Positions 1 through 7,905 are shown, numbered from the stretch's first letter. The stretch is 38,336 bases of DNA from Verrucomicrobiota bacterium (GCA_026397955.1 JAPLTV010000058.1:1-38336), one strand, 5' to 3'. The notes: generated by a model not told the origin, from the sequence alone. Program-made: numbers and translations.

Positions 1-981
1 CCAACGGCCATGGCGTTCGGAGGTCAGCCTTGTCATCGCATAGGCAAATGGACTCGAGAGAAGCAAGATGGCCGCAGATTTGATCAAGAAGTTGATCAAG
101 ATCAGAATATTTCTAGTCTGTTTAAGGGGGTTGTCGTTCCCTGGTATCAGCGTTTGCGGATCCAGGGGCGGAATGGTGAATGCTTCTAGGTTTAAATCCG
201 AGCAAAGCCAGATTGTGATAGGACCAATAAATGCGAGCCAGAGAATGGCCCGTATCCACTGATTTGAGTCAGATAAAATACGATTGATACCAGGGTAAAT
301 CATCCCGCGGAAGGCGAGTTCTTCCATGATGGGGGCACCAATCGTCACCGCCAAAGCAATCGTCAGGAATCGCCAAGTATCGACATCGGTCTTGAGTACC
401 GCATCCACGATCTCTTGGGGTTCGTCGGCGGGCGGCTGGCCGGCCCAACCGCTAAGGAAGAGCTGCTCCCAGGCGACGTGGAAGCCTTTCCAGACGAGCG
501 TGGTGGCGAGGCCCAGGGCGAAGATCGAGAGCAATCCGAGGAGTACGCGAGGAACGCTGAAGCCGAGGAGAGCCTGACGGAAAGGAGAGCCAGTGTTCTT
601 GGGCTCGTCTGTTTCAACAGACGGTGCCCAGTCGAGTGTCCTCGGGGCGAGTGCTCCCATGCCGAGCATCGCTAAGGCCGCGGCGATCTGCCCACAGAAC
701 GCAGAGGTGAAAAGGTGCGCTTGCGCGATGCCGAAGTAAGTGCCGAAGCTTTGCATGACGAGTTGCGTCACCAAGCCGAAGAGGATGCCGAAGCAGAGCA
801 CACCGGTGCAAAGGCCCATGATCGCGTCGCTAGCGGAGATCGTCGGCGCGGCGACCTTGCCCGGAAGGCCTCGCCAGCACTTTAGCGCATAGAAGCCAAT
901 GAACGCCGCCAACAGACTGACGATGACGCACGCCCAATCCCAAGGCCCGAAAGCGTCGAGGGATTGCGTGAGCTCGCCCAT
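1..981 (-). CDS. CPBP-family intramembrane protease-like protein (partial, C-terminus off window)
   Basis: An open frame of 327 codons runs without a stop from an ATG at 981 to the window edge, so the C-terminus is missing. The protein is strongly hydrophobic, with several membrane segments (about residues 14-34, 52-78, 92-112, 140-164, 205-225, 243-262, 290-318). Residues 220-225 (E-E-L-A-F-R) match motif 1 of the CPBP (Abi/CAAX-protease-like) family, which in active members carries the catalytic glutamates. The stretch where family motif 2 (FxxxH) should fall reads F251-I-G-P-I255, so the histidine appears to be missing. The last visible residues resemble the helix just before motif 3, which would lie off the window. 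The start is 6 bases after the stop of the dihydroorotase-like gene, suggesting co-transcription. Whether it is an active protease is uncertain; the substrate is unknown. Confidence 0.75.
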   Translation of the reverse strand, partial: MGELTQSLDAFGPWDWACVIVSLLAAFIGFYALKCWRGLPGKVAAPTISASDAIMGLCTGVLCFGILFGLVTQLVMQSFGTYFGIAQAHLFTSAFCGQIAAALAMLGMGALAPRTLDWAPSVETDEPKNTGSPFRQALLGFSVPRVLLGLLSIFALGLATTLVWKGFHVAWEQLFLSGWAGQPPADEPQEIVDAVLKTDVDTWRFLTIALAVTIGAPIMEELAFRGMIYPGINRILSDSNQWIRAILWLAFIGPITIWLCSDLNLEAFTIPPLDPQTLIPGNDNPLKQTRNILILINFLIKSAAILLLSSPFAYAMTRLTSERHGRW

Positions 982-987
982 CTTTGC

Positions 988-2283
988 TTAGGCGCCGAAG
1001 ACCTGACGACCACCGACGAAGGTCGCGCGGACGCGACCCGTGAGCGCGCGACCGATGAGCGGGTTGTTGCCGGACTTCGAGAGGAGATCGGCGGCCGTGG
1101 GCGTCCAGGCGGCCTTGGGGTCGAAGATGACCAGGTCGGCGAGGGCGCCAACCTTAAGTGTTCCTGCTTCGATGCCGAGGGCCTTGGCCGGACCGTGCGT
1201 CAGGCGGGCGATCAGCAGGGGAAGATCGGCGTGTCCGCCGGTAACGAGCGCCGTGTGGGCGGCCGCGAAGGCCGTCTCGAGCGTCGCGGCACCGAAGGGA
1301 GCCAGGTCGAATTCGCAATCCTTCTCGGTGGCCGTGCAGGGTGAGTGGTCGGAGCAGATCGCGTCGATGGTGCCGTCGATGAGCGCGGCGATGAGCGCGA
1401 GGCGATCGGCTTCTTCGCGGAGCGGCGGATTCGTCTTTAGGCTGGTGCCGTAGTGGGCGAGAGCGGCGTCGGTGAGGAGCAGGTGGAGTGCCGAGACTTC
1501 GGCCGTGACCGCGAGCTGCTTCGCCTTGGCGCGGCGAATGATGTCGGCGGAGCCGCCGGAGGAAAGGTGCTGCAGGTGGATGCGGGCCTTCGTGAGTTCG
1601 GCGAGTAGGCAGTCGCTCGAGACCACGATTTCTTCGGCGGCGCGGGGCAGGCCGCGGAGGCCGAGGCGGAGGGACCAGGCTCCTTCGTGCATCTGGCCGC
1701 CTTCGGTCATGCTGCTATCCTGACAGTGGTCGAGGACGACGAGGTCGAACATTGCGGCGTATTCCAGCGCGCGACGCATGATCTCGTTGTTCTGGACGCC
1801 CGAGGTCGTGTCGGTGACGGCGACCACGCCGGCCTTCTTCATCGTGCCGAGAGGCGCGAGGGCCTTGCCTTCATGGCCTTTGGTGAGTGTGCCCGTCGGG
1901 AGCACGCGTACCGCGGCATCGCGCGAGCAGATTTCGCGGAGGAGTTGGATTGTGCCGACGTTGTCCGCCGCGGGCAGCGAGTCGGGCATGGTGACCACGG
2001 TCGTGAAACCGCCGGCGGCGGCCGCGCGGGTGCCGGTGCGAATTGTCTCGCGGGGCGTGAGGCCTGGTTCGCCGAGGCGGCAGTTCAGGTCGACGAAGCC
2101 CGGGGCGACCACCAGACCCGTGCCGTCGATGACGCGGGCCTTGGCCTGGTCGGCGGCGGAGAGCTGGTCGACGAACTTGCCATCGAGGGCGAAGACGTCG
2201 CCTTTGGCTTCGTCGCGCTTAGCGGAGGGATCGATCACGCGGGCGCCGCGGATCCAAAGGGGGGAGTTGTCGGCGGGGTTCAT
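988..2283 (-). CDS. pyrC': Dihydroorotase-like protein, probably the inactive PyrC' partner of PyrB
   Basis: This 431-residue protein has the amidohydrolase fold and overall length of a type I dihydroorotase, the enzyme that closes carbamoyl-aspartate to dihydroorotate. Recognisable parts are the N-terminal composite-sheet region, GFVDL at 62-66, an EPG at 72-74 followed by RET, an IHLQHLS stretch, a CSDHSP stretch near the C-terminal third, and a C-terminal ADLVIFD. The metal-binding HxH that normally follows GFVDL is replaced by N67-C68-R69, confirmed at the DNA level, and the arginine that normally precedes EPG is glycine. Loss of both histidines is the hallmark of the non-catalytic PyrC' chains known from Pseudomonas-type aspartate transcarbamoylase, which hold PyrB in a dodecamer. 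The 4-base overlap with pyrB supports that role. A catalytic dihydroorotase should then lie elsewhere in the genome. Confidence 0.85.
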   Translation of the reverse strand: MNPADNSPLWIRGARVIDPSAKRDEAKGDVFALDGKFVDQLSAADQAKARVIDGTGLVVAPGFVDLNCRLGEPGLTPRETIRTGTRAAAAGGFTTVVTMPDSLPAADNVGTIQLLREICSRDAAVRVLPTGTLTKGHEGKALAPLGTMKKAGVVAVTDTTSGVQNNEIMRRALEYAAMFDLVVLDHCQDSSMTEGGQMHEGAWSLRLGLRGLPRAAEEIVVSSDCLLAELTKARIHLQHLSSGGSADIIRRAKAKQLAVTAEVSALHLLLTDAALAHYGTSLKTNPPLREEADRLALIAALIDGTIDAICSDHSPCTATEKDCEFDLAPFGAATLETAFAAAHTALVTGGHADLPLLIARLTHGPAKALGIEAGTLKVGALADLVIFDPKAAWTPTAADLLSKSGNNPLIGRALTGRVRATFVGGRQVFGA

Positions 2284-3221
2284 CGGCTGATGGCTCCGGT
2301 GCAGAGGTGAAGGACGGCCATGCGGACGGCGACACCGTTACGGACTTGTTCGAGGATGACCGAGCGGGGGCCGTCGGCGACTTCGCTTTCGACTTCGACG
2401 CCGCGGTTGATGGGGCCCGGGTGCATGACGATCGCCTCGGGCTTGAGCCAGGCGGCGCGTTCGGCGTTGAGGCCGAACTGCGAGGTGTATTCGCCGAGCG
2501 AAGGGAAGTGGGTCGTCGTCTGGCGCTCGTGCTGGATGCGCAGGAGCATGACCGCGTCGCAGTCCTTCAGCGCTTCCTTGAGGTCATGGACGATGCGGAC
2601 CTGCGGGAAGGCTTCCTTCAGCGAGGCCGGGACGAGCGTCGCGGGGCCCGCGAGGGTGACCTGCGCGCCGAGCTTCGAGAGGCAGAGGATGTTGGAGCGG
2701 GCGACGCGGCTGAAGAGGATGTCGCCGAGGATCGTGACCTTGAGGCCTTCGACCTTGCCGAAGCGCTGGCGGAGCGTGAAGGCGTCGAGCAGGGCCTGCG
2801 TCGGGTGTTCGTGGGCGCCGTCGCCGGCGTTGATCACCGAGATGTCGAGCACCGAGCCCAGGTAGCGGGCGGAACCGGCAGTGGAGTGGCGCATGACGAT
2901 GGCGTCGACGCCCATGGCGCGGATGTTCATCGCCGTGTCGCGGAGCGTCTCGCCCTTCACCAGGGAGGAGGCCGTCGTATTGATCGAGACCACCTCGGCG
3001 CCGAGCTTCTTGGCTGAGATCTCGAAGGCCGTGCGGGTGCGGGTGCTCGGCTCGAGGAAGAGGTTCACCACCGTGCGTCCCTTCATCAGGTCGAGGCCCT
3101 TGCCCGGCGCGAGCGCGGGCAGGAACTGGTCGGCTTGGCGGAAGAGCAGTTCGATCTCGGCTCGGGAAAGCTCCTCGATGCCGGTCAGGTCTTTTTTCGT
3201 CCAGGTATCTTGTAGGGCCAT
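2280..3221 (-). CDS. pyrB: Aspartate carbamoyltransferase catalytic chain
   Basis: The product condenses carbamoyl phosphate with aspartate, the committed step of pyrimidine synthesis in the cytoplasm. Family signatures are clear: the carbamoyl-phosphate loop STRTR (residues 59-63, within FLEPSTRTRTAFE), the flexible-loop segment KGETLRDT (89-96), HPTQALLD (from H139), and MHPGPINRG near the C-terminus. I place the start at the ATG at 3221, giving 313 residues, the usual size. An in-frame ATG 39 bases upstream (3260) would add 13 residues unlike the family and would run through a small hairpin at 3241-3255. Neither start has a good Shine-Dalgarno sequence. The gene overlaps the downstream dihydroorotase-like gene by ATGA, so the two are translationally coupled. 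No regulatory PyrI-like chain is visible. Confidence 0.95.
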   Translation of the reverse strand: MALQDTWTKKDLTGIEELSRAEIELLFRQADQFLPALAPGKGLDLMKGRTVVNLFLEPSTRTRTAFEISAKKLGAEVVSINTTASSLVKGETLRDTAMNIRAMGVDAIVMRHSTAGSARYLGSVLDISVINAGDGAHEHPTQALLDAFTLRQRFGKVEGLKVTILGDILFSRVARSNILCLSKLGAQVTLAGPATLVPASLKEAFPQVRIVHDLKEALKDCDAVMLLRIQHERQTTTHFPSLGEYTSQFGLNAERAAWLKPEAIVMHPGPINRGVEVESEVADGPRSVILEQVRNGVAVRMAVLHLCTGAISR

Positions 3222-3240
3222 GCGGTGAGGTTCCGGTGGC

Positions 3241-3255
3241 CCTAACGAGGTTAGG
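3241..3255. promoter_or_regulatory. Short perfect hairpin in the pyrB leader
   Basis: CCTAAC and GTTAGG form a 6-bp perfect inverted repeat around a 3-base loop, centred about 27 bases before the chosen pyrB ATG. A second small palindrome, CCCTTG-gt-CAAGGG, lies at 3282-3295. The first would fold in the pyrB mRNA leader. A role in pyrimidine-responsive control is possible, but no terminator or leader peptide is visible. Confidence 0.4.
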
Positions 3256-3311
3256 ACCATTGGGAAAGTGCGGAGGCACGGCCCTTGGTCAAGGGATTAG
3301 AGGATAGCGAA

Positions 3312-3411
3312 GGGGTAGGGGTGGGGGCAGGGGTCGGGGTAGGAGAGAACAAAAGGCAGAGAGCCCCTTGTTTTGTTTAACTACCCCAACCCCGACCCCT
3401 ATCCCTCCCCC
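3312..3411. repeat. Inverted GGGGNN hexamer arrays between pyrB and trpA
   Basis: The left arm (3312-3343) is five GGGG-plus-two-base units (TA, TG, CA, TC, TA in the variable positions). The right arm (3381-3411) is the inverted C-rich counterpart, with units reading as GGGGTA, GGGGTT and GGGGTC on the other strand. Between them, AACAAAA at 3348-3354 pairs with TTTTGTT at 3371-3377. The right arm ends 5 bases before the trpA stop codon. Each G-rich arm has four or more runs of G and could form a G-quadruplex; alternatively the two arms could pair with each other. Confidence 0.85.
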
Positions 3412-3416
3412 GTGAA

Positions 3417-4208
3417 TTATTTAGCGAGAAGTTCCCGCACCTTCGCACCGATGGCGGCGGCGGCCTGGGACTTGTTGTCCTTATGGGCGGCGACGACGTT
3501 CACGAGCGCGCTGCCGACGACCACGCCGTCGGCGACCTTGGCGATGGCCTGGACGTGCGCGGCGGTAGAGACACCGAAGCCGACGCAGATGGGCAGGGAA
3601 GTGTGCTTACGGATCTCGGCGACCGCGGAGGAAAGATTGGCGGCCAGTTCGGAGCGCTCGCCGGTCACACCTTCGCGCGAGACGTAGTAGATGAAGCCCG
3701 AGGCGTGTTTGGCGATGAGGCCGATGCGCGCGGGCGGCGTGGTCGGAGCCACGATGAAGATGTTGGCGAGGCCGTGCTTCTTCGAGGCCGCGATTAGTTC
3801 CTCGGCTTCTTCGGGCGGGCAGTCGAGGACGAGCAGGCCGTCGGCGCCGGCTTCGCGGACCTTAGCGCAGTAGCTGTCGAGGCCGAACGAGAATAGCAGG
3901 TTATAATAGCAATAGAGCACGATTGGCTTGTCCGTGCCGGCGCGCACGGCGCGAAGCACGTCGAGCAGGCCGTCGTAGGTCATGCCGCCTTCGAGGGCGC
4001 GCTGGGAGGCGAGCTGGTTCGTCAGGCCGTCGGCGAGCGGGTCGGAGAAAGGCACGCCCACTTCGAGGACGTCGGCGCCGTTCTGAGCCAGGGAAAGGAG
4101 GATGGCCTTGGACGTCTCGACGTCGGGGTCGCCGGCGCAGACGTAGCTAACGAAGGCCGGGCGGCCTTCGGCTTTACAGCGGGCGAACGTCTGGGCTAAG
4201 CGATCCAT
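3417..4208 (-). CDS. trpA: Tryptophan synthase alpha chain
   Basis: The product cleaves indole-3-glycerol phosphate to indole and glyceraldehyde 3-phosphate and channels indole to TrpB. The 263-residue TIM-barrel protein shows FVSYVCAGDPD near the N-terminus, the catalytic pair E49 and D60 in EVGVPFSDPLADG, CYYNLLFSFG, a DCPPEE stretch corresponding to the family's DLPPEE, FIYYVSREGVTG, and the phosphate-binding GFGVST and VVGSALV. The reading frame stays open upstream through the tRNA-Leu on the other strand, but homology begins at the ATG at 4208, so that start is used. No trpB or other trp gene is next to it, so trpA sits apart from the classical trp operon here. Confidence 0.95.
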   Translation of the reverse strand: MDRLAQTFARCKAEGRPAFVSYVCAGDPDVETSKAILLSLAQNGADVLEVGVPFSDPLADGLTNQLASQRALEGGMTYDGLLDVLRAVRAGTDKPIVLYCYYNLLFSFGLDSYCAKVREAGADGLLVLDCPPEEAEELIAASKKHGLANIFIVAPTTPPARIGLIAKHASGFIYYVSREGVTGERSELAANLSSAVAEIRKHTSLPICVGFGVSTAAHVQAIAKVADGVVVGSALVNVVAAHKDNKSQAAAAIGAKVRELLAK

Positions 4209-4312
4209 AGGCGGAAGGAAGCCGGGTTTGGTCCGGAGGGCAAGGCGAAGGCGAATCAGCCCCGCTTTCCCGGGTTGCCAATCCGAGGCGCGTCCGCACT
4301 TTGGGGACGTCG

Positions 4313-4393
4313 GCCCAAGTGGTGGAACGGTATACACATCAGACTTAAAATCTGCCGCCGAAAGGCTTACCGGTTCGAGTCCGGTCTTGGGCA
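4313..4393 (+). tRNA. tRNA-Leu (anticodon UAA)
   Basis: The acceptor stem is GCCCAAG with CTTGGGC, followed by discriminator A. The anticodon loop is CTTAAAA, closed by CAGA/TCTG, giving anticodon TAA (UAA). A variable arm of the class II type lies between the anticodon stem and the T arm (CCGG-TTCGAGT-CCGG). No CCA is encoded at the 3' end. A terminator hairpin follows 11 bases later. Confidence 0.95.
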
Positions 4394-4404
4394 CGGCAAT
4401 ACGA

Positions 4405-4440
4405 AACAGGCCGCACGAGTGGTGCGGCCTGTTTTCCCGT
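4405..4440 (+). terminator. Terminator of tRNA-Leu
   Basis: A perfect 12-bp stem (AACAGGCCGCAC at 4405-4416 with its complement at 4422-4433) with a 5-base loop ends in GTTTT, followed by a looser T-containing tail. Confidence 0.85.
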
Positions 4441-4695
4441 TTCCGGGACAAATAAGTCCAGAGTCCTAGCTACGGGACTCTGGGGTCGGGTACGGAGAGT
4501 TTGAATTCTGATTCCGTTAGTCGCCCTCGCGACTGATGCGTCCTTTATAAGGGAGGCTCTTACCTGAGTGAAATTGACTGAGCGTTTTGTGCTCATCCCT
4601 CGAGGTGTTGTCAACGGATTCGTCGAAAAACCCCGAAAATAGGATTAAAAGTCGATTGGAGGCCATTAAAGCCCTCTGAAACGGGGTGTCGCCGG
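4441..4695. other. Intergenic spacer without a gene; small hairpins only
   Basis: Between the tRNA-Leu terminator and the end of the transporter gene I see no credible coding frame. It holds a 9-bp inverted repeat CCAGAGTCC...GGACTCTGG (4458-4466 with 4475-4483), a 6-bp one AGTCGC-cctc-GCGACT (4519-4534), and a lower GC content than the genes. On the minus strand the first hairpin is followed by a T-rich stretch and could terminate transcripts coming from the transporter gene. A small RNA cannot be excluded. Confidence 0.4.
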
Positions 4696-5400
4696 TCAGC
4701 GCTTGAGGCTGAAGGGGGTGAAATCGGTGTCGGTATCGAACGCGTCGACGCCTTCGGCCTCCTTCAGCTTGGCGCAGACGACGGTCGTCACGGGCGTCAT
4801 GATCACCTCGACGAGCACCTTGAAGACCCAATTGGCGAACATCACGGCGAGGAGTGTCTGCGGACTCCAGATGCCGATGAAGGCGAGCGGGTAGAAGATC
4901 AGACTGTCGACGCCCTGGCCAACGACGGTCGAGCCGATGAAGCGGGCCCACGGATGCTTGCCGCCCATGCGCACCTTCATCTTCGCGAGCACGTAGGAGT
5001 TGAGGAAGTCGCCGACGCAGAACGCGATGATCGAGCCGAGGGCGATGCGCCAGCCGCCGCCGAAGCACGTCACGAGCGCGGGCTGCAGTTGGGCGCTGAA
5101 CGGTTCGTTAGGGCTGGCCGGCATTGCGAGCACGACCCAGGTCATCACTGTCGCAAAGAGCATCGCGCCAAAGCCGGCCCAGATGACACGACGCGCAAGG
5201 GCGTAGCCGTATACCTCGGTGAGGATGTCGCCGAAGATATACGACAGGGGAAAAAACAGGTTGCCCGCTCCGAAGTCGGTCTTGCCGAAGAAGGGTAGGT
5301 CGAGTTGCACGACCTTCGCTGGGCCGATGAGGTTCGAGCAGAGTAATACCGCGACGAACGCGCCGAGGATGAGGTCGTAGTAGCGGAAGCTGCGGGTCAT
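4696..5400 (-). CDS. Queuosine precursor transporter (YhhQ/QPTR family)
   Basis: This 234-residue integral membrane protein has about six hydrophobic segments and the family hallmarks FPLSYIFGDILTEVYGY (about residues 51-67), GQGVDSLIFYPLAF and NWVFKVLVEVIMTPV. The family (vitamin-uptake-transporter-like, E. coli YhhQ) imports queuine precursors such as preQ0 and preQ1, used to make queuosine in the tRNA wobble position. No queuosine biosynthesis gene is nearby. I looked for a preQ1 riboswitch in the 53-base gap before the start and found none convincing. The following gap holds only a 6-bp hairpin TTCGCC...GGCGAA (5430-5450). Confidence 0.9.
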   Translation of the reverse strand: MTRSFRYYDLILGAFVAVLLCSNLIGPAKVVQLDLPFFGKTDFGAGNLFFPLSYIFGDILTEVYGYALARRVIWAGFGAMLFATVMTWVVLAMPASPNEPFSAQLQPALVTCFGGGWRIALGSIIAFCVGDFLNSYVLAKMKVRMGGKHPWARFIGSTVVGQGVDSLIFYPLAFIGIWSPQTLLAVMFANWVFKVLVEVIMTPVTTVVCAKLKEAEGVDAFDTDTDFTPFSLKR

Positions 5401-5453
5401 CGTCGCTTAGGGTGAAAGGATTGTTCCCGTTCGCCAGCGGGGCGGGCGAAAAA

Positions 5454-6608
5454 TCAGCGGCCGAGGGCGGCTTTGATGAAGGGCTCGAAGATATCGCCCT
5501 GGCGGTGGAAGCCGAGGTCGCTGGCGTGCGAGCCGTCCGTGGCGCCATCGGCGTCATCGCCGTACAGGTGGTCTCCGGGCACGTAGGACAGGCCTTTGAC
5601 GCCTTCCTTCACGAGCTGGTCGTAGGCGGCCTTGAGGGCGGCGTGGTTGTCGTCGTGGTGCTGTCGGAGGGAGGCCTTGAGCCAGGAGTCGGTGTTACGT
5701 CGGTCTTCAACGAGGATGATCGGGGTGCTGGGGCGGGCGGCGCGCAGCTGCTTGACGAGCGGCCCGCATTTCTCGGTGACGTCCTTCGGTCCCATGTTCG
5801 GAAGGCAGTCGATCACGTAGGCGGCGGCGTCGATGCGCGTGAGGAATTCGCCGACGGCTTGGTCCATGCGGCCGTTGCCGGAGAAGCCGAGGTTCACGAC
5901 CGGCACATCGAAGTGGCGGCCCAGGATGGCCGTATGCACCATGCCCGGACGGCTGGCGCAGGCGCCATGCGTGATCGAGGTGCCGTAGAAGACGACCGGC
6001 TTCGCGCGCGGTTTGAGGCCGACGAACTTTTTGCCTTCGGTTACGCCGACGTTGAGGAATTCCACGCCGTTATAGAGCGGGAGGTAGATTGCGTATTCGC
6101 GTTCGCCCGGGTCGAGGCCTTCAGCGATACGGACCTTCATCTCTTGCGTGGTAGGGCGGACGACCTGCACCCAGCGCCATTTGCCGTCTTGGTCGCGGGC
6201 GTAGAGGTCGAGGCCGCTGACGCCGGTGGCCGGCATGTGCGGCTGTTCAAGCTTCGCCTTCGTCAGCTTGTAGTGGGCGTAGATTGTCGTGGCGTCGGTG
6301 CGGAAGCGGAACATCTGGCCGGCGCTATCGCGGCTCAGGCCCCAGACGGCGGGCGTGACCTTGCCGTCGGCTTCGGCGGGCAGGCGGTCGAAGTAGCTCT
6401 TACGCTCCGCGTCGGGAAAGGCGCGGCCTTCGAGGTCGGTCTCACGGACGTCATGCCAGGAGATCTTTTCGTCGGGTCGCACGGCGTAGCGGTCGACGGC
6501 TTTAGGCGCGGCCTTCGCGGCCGGGGCTTGGGCGGCGGGCTTGGCCTGCTGGGCGAAGCCGCTGGAGCCGGTGCAGAGTAGGGCGAGGAGGAGGGCGGCG
6601 GTCTTCAT
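5454..6608 (-). CDS. Secreted SGNH/GDSL esterase with GxDLY domain
   Basis: The protein has 384 residues. It starts with a signal peptide (about residues 1-19, ending F-A-Q) and an Ala/Pro-rich linker, then an N-terminal beta domain with the GLDLYARD motif (132-139) of the GxDLY family, then an SGNH hydrolase domain. The catalytic serine is S211 in YGTSITHG; GFSGNG (241-246) supplies oxyanion-hole residues; D358 and H361 in TDGSHASD complete the triad. Such two-domain esterases act on acylated carbohydrates or similar esters outside the cytoplasm; the substrate here is unknown. The gene starts 12 bases after the stop of the coiled-coil protein gene, so the two are likely co-transcribed. Confidence 0.88.
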   Translation of the reverse strand: MKTAALLLALLCTGSSGFAQQAKPAAQAPAAKAAPKAVDRYAVRPDEKISWHDVRETDLEGRAFPDAERKSYFDRLPAEADGKVTPAVWGLSRDSAGQMFRFRTDATTIYAHYKLTKAKLEQPHMPATGVSGLDLYARDQDGKWRWVQVVRPTTQEMKVRIAEGLDPGEREYAIYLPLYNGVEFLNVGVTEGKKFVGLKPRAKPVVFYGTSITHGACASRPGMVHTAILGRHFDVPVVNLGFSGNGRMDQAVGEFLTRIDAAAYVIDCLPNMGPKDVTEKCGPLVKQLRAARPSTPIILVEDRRNTDSWLKASLRQHHDDNHAALKAAYDQLVKEGVKGLSYVPGDHLYGDDADGATDGSHASDLGFHRQGDIFEPFIKAALGR

Positions 6609-6620
6609 GGTCTTAGAAAA

Positions 6621-7247
6621 TCAGAGGGCGCTGCCGTGCGTGAGCGCGATCGTGCGGATCGCAGCCAGCGGCTTTTCGTATTCGTCGAGGGCGGCGACGT
6701 AGTCTTCGCGGGCCTTGTCGGCGCGTTGGAAGGCCGACTCCGTGGAGGACTTGGTCTTGTCGAGGTTCGACTGGGCTTTCGCTTCCATGTCTTCGGCGGA
6801 GGCGAGCGACGCGGAGGTGTTGCGGATCTGTTCCTGCAGGAACTGCAGTTCACGGACGTCGATGTTCGGCTGGGAGCGGAGCAGGGCGAGCTGGGAGCGC
6901 AGCGCTTCGAGGCTGCGGCGGAGTCGCGTCACGCGGTCCGACTCGCGGGTAACGTTCTGCTGCGCGCGATGCACGAGTGCCTCGGCTTTGGCCTTATCCT
7001 CGAGCGAGCGCTTATACTCGTCGAAGCGCAGCTTAGTGCGCGGATAGTTGGCGGCGGACATCAGGCTGACCACACCTTCCTTCGTCACGTAAGGGAGCTG
7101 GTAGCGGCGGTTGTCGATACGCAGGATGTATTTCTCGCCCGGCTGGTCGTAGAGGATCGGCAATGTCTGGGGCGCGTCCGGGTCGGCGGCCCATGCGGTG
7201 GCCATCCCGAGCAGGATCAGGAAGAGCAGGGCGGGGAAGGCCTTCAT
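6621..7247 (-). CDS. Secreted coiled-coil protein of unknown function
   Basis: The 208-residue product has a clear signal peptide (about residues 1-20, cleavage after A-W-A-A likely). A short beta-rich segment (about 28-65, containing LRIDNRRYQLPYV) is followed by a long charged helical region (about 70-195) rich in E, K, R, Q and A with heptad-like leucine spacing, typical of a coiled coil. I recognise no named family. It sits between the TetR regulator and the SGNH esterase, on the same strand and 12 bases before the latter. It could be a periplasmic scaffold or cell-envelope protein; that is inference from composition only. Confidence 0.7.
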   Translation of the reverse strand: MKAFPALLFLILLGMATAWAADPDAPQTLPILYDQPGEKYILRIDNRRYQLPYVTKEGVVSLMSAANYPRTKLRFDEYKRSLEDKAKAEALVHRAQQNVTRESDRVTRLRRSLEALRSQLALLRSQPNIDVRELQFLQEQIRNTSASLASAEDMEAKAQSNLDKTKSSTESAFQRADKAREDYVAALDEYEKPLAAIRTIALTHGSAL

Positions 7248-7278
7248 GAGTCTTTATTATGGGCGGTGGCGAAGGCAG

Positions 7279-7905
7279 TCAAACCGCCTTCTGGCGGGCG
7301 GGTCGGCGGAGCCGGCGGCTATCGATATGCTGGGTGATGATCTTCAGGATATCTTCGCGGACCGCCTGGCCGCTTTCATCGGCCAGCCAGAGCTTGAGCA
7401 TGCCGGCGTAGAAGCAGAACGTCTCGCGGGCGGCGAGCCGCGGGTCGAGTGCGGGGGCGATTAATTTCTCCCGTGCCGCCTCCTCGTAGAGTTCGGTCGC
7501 CTCGGTCAGGAAGAGCGTGCCCGCCGACATCAGGTCTTTGCGCACGCCGGCGAATTCGCCGACGTATTCGCATTTCCAGAGCATGACCTCGTAGGTCTCG
7601 CGGGCTTGTTTGTCCTCGGCGAGACGTCGCAGCGCCTCGTGCAGGCCGCATTCGAGACGTCGGAGAGCGTCGCCCGACTTAAAATCAGCGAAGCGCAGCA
7701 GGATGCCCGTCTCTTGGCGGACGGCCATGAAGAGGTCGGCCTTATTCCGGAAGTGCCAGTAGACCGCCCCGCGGGTCACGCCGGCTTCCTTCGCCACGTG
7801 ATCCAGCGAGGTATTCGTGACCCCTTCGCGACTAAAGACCTGCCGGGCACATTCGACGATTCGGTGACGAGTCAGGGCGGCCTCTGCTTTGGTCTTGCGA
7901 GCCAT
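7279..7905 (-). CDS. TetR/AcrR-family repressor of the divergent efflux operon
   Basis: This is a 208-residue regulator with the TetR N-terminal helix-turn-helix: residues 13-60 include RHRIVECARQVFSREG, TSLDHVAKEAGVTRGAVYWHF and RNKADLF. The C-terminal half is the all-helical ligand-binding domain of the AcrR/TtgR type. The gene is divergent from a complete RND efflux operon and separated from it by only 24 bases, which contain most of a 28-bp palindrome. By analogy with AcrR and TtgR, it probably represses the pump genes, and perhaps itself, until a pump substrate binds. No Shine-Dalgarno sequence is visible before its ATG. Confidence 0.92.
   Translation of the reverse strand: MARKTKAEAALTRHRIVECARQVFSREGVTNTSLDHVAKEAGVTRGAVYWHFRNKADLFMAVRQETGILLRFADFKSGDALRRLECGLHEALRRLAEDKQARETYEVMLWKCEYVGEFAGVRKDLMSAGTLFLTEATELYEEAAREKLIAPALDPRLAARETFCFYAGMLKLWLADESGQAVREDILKIITQHIDSRRLRRPARQKAV

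Noticed and set aside
3312-3411. Repeat arrays considered as CRISPR
   Set aside because: Units are 6-7 bases without spacers and there are no cas genes; they are simple tandem arrays in inverted pairs.
4345-4614. Minus-strand open frame overlapping tRNA-Leu and its terminator
   Set aside because: The middle of its translation comes from the tRNA antisense, a common false gene prediction; nothing else supports it.
5401-5453. preQ1 riboswitch before the queuosine-precursor transporter
   Set aside because: The 53-base leader lacks the preQ1 aptamer pattern and A-rich tail; only a 6-bp hairpin is present.
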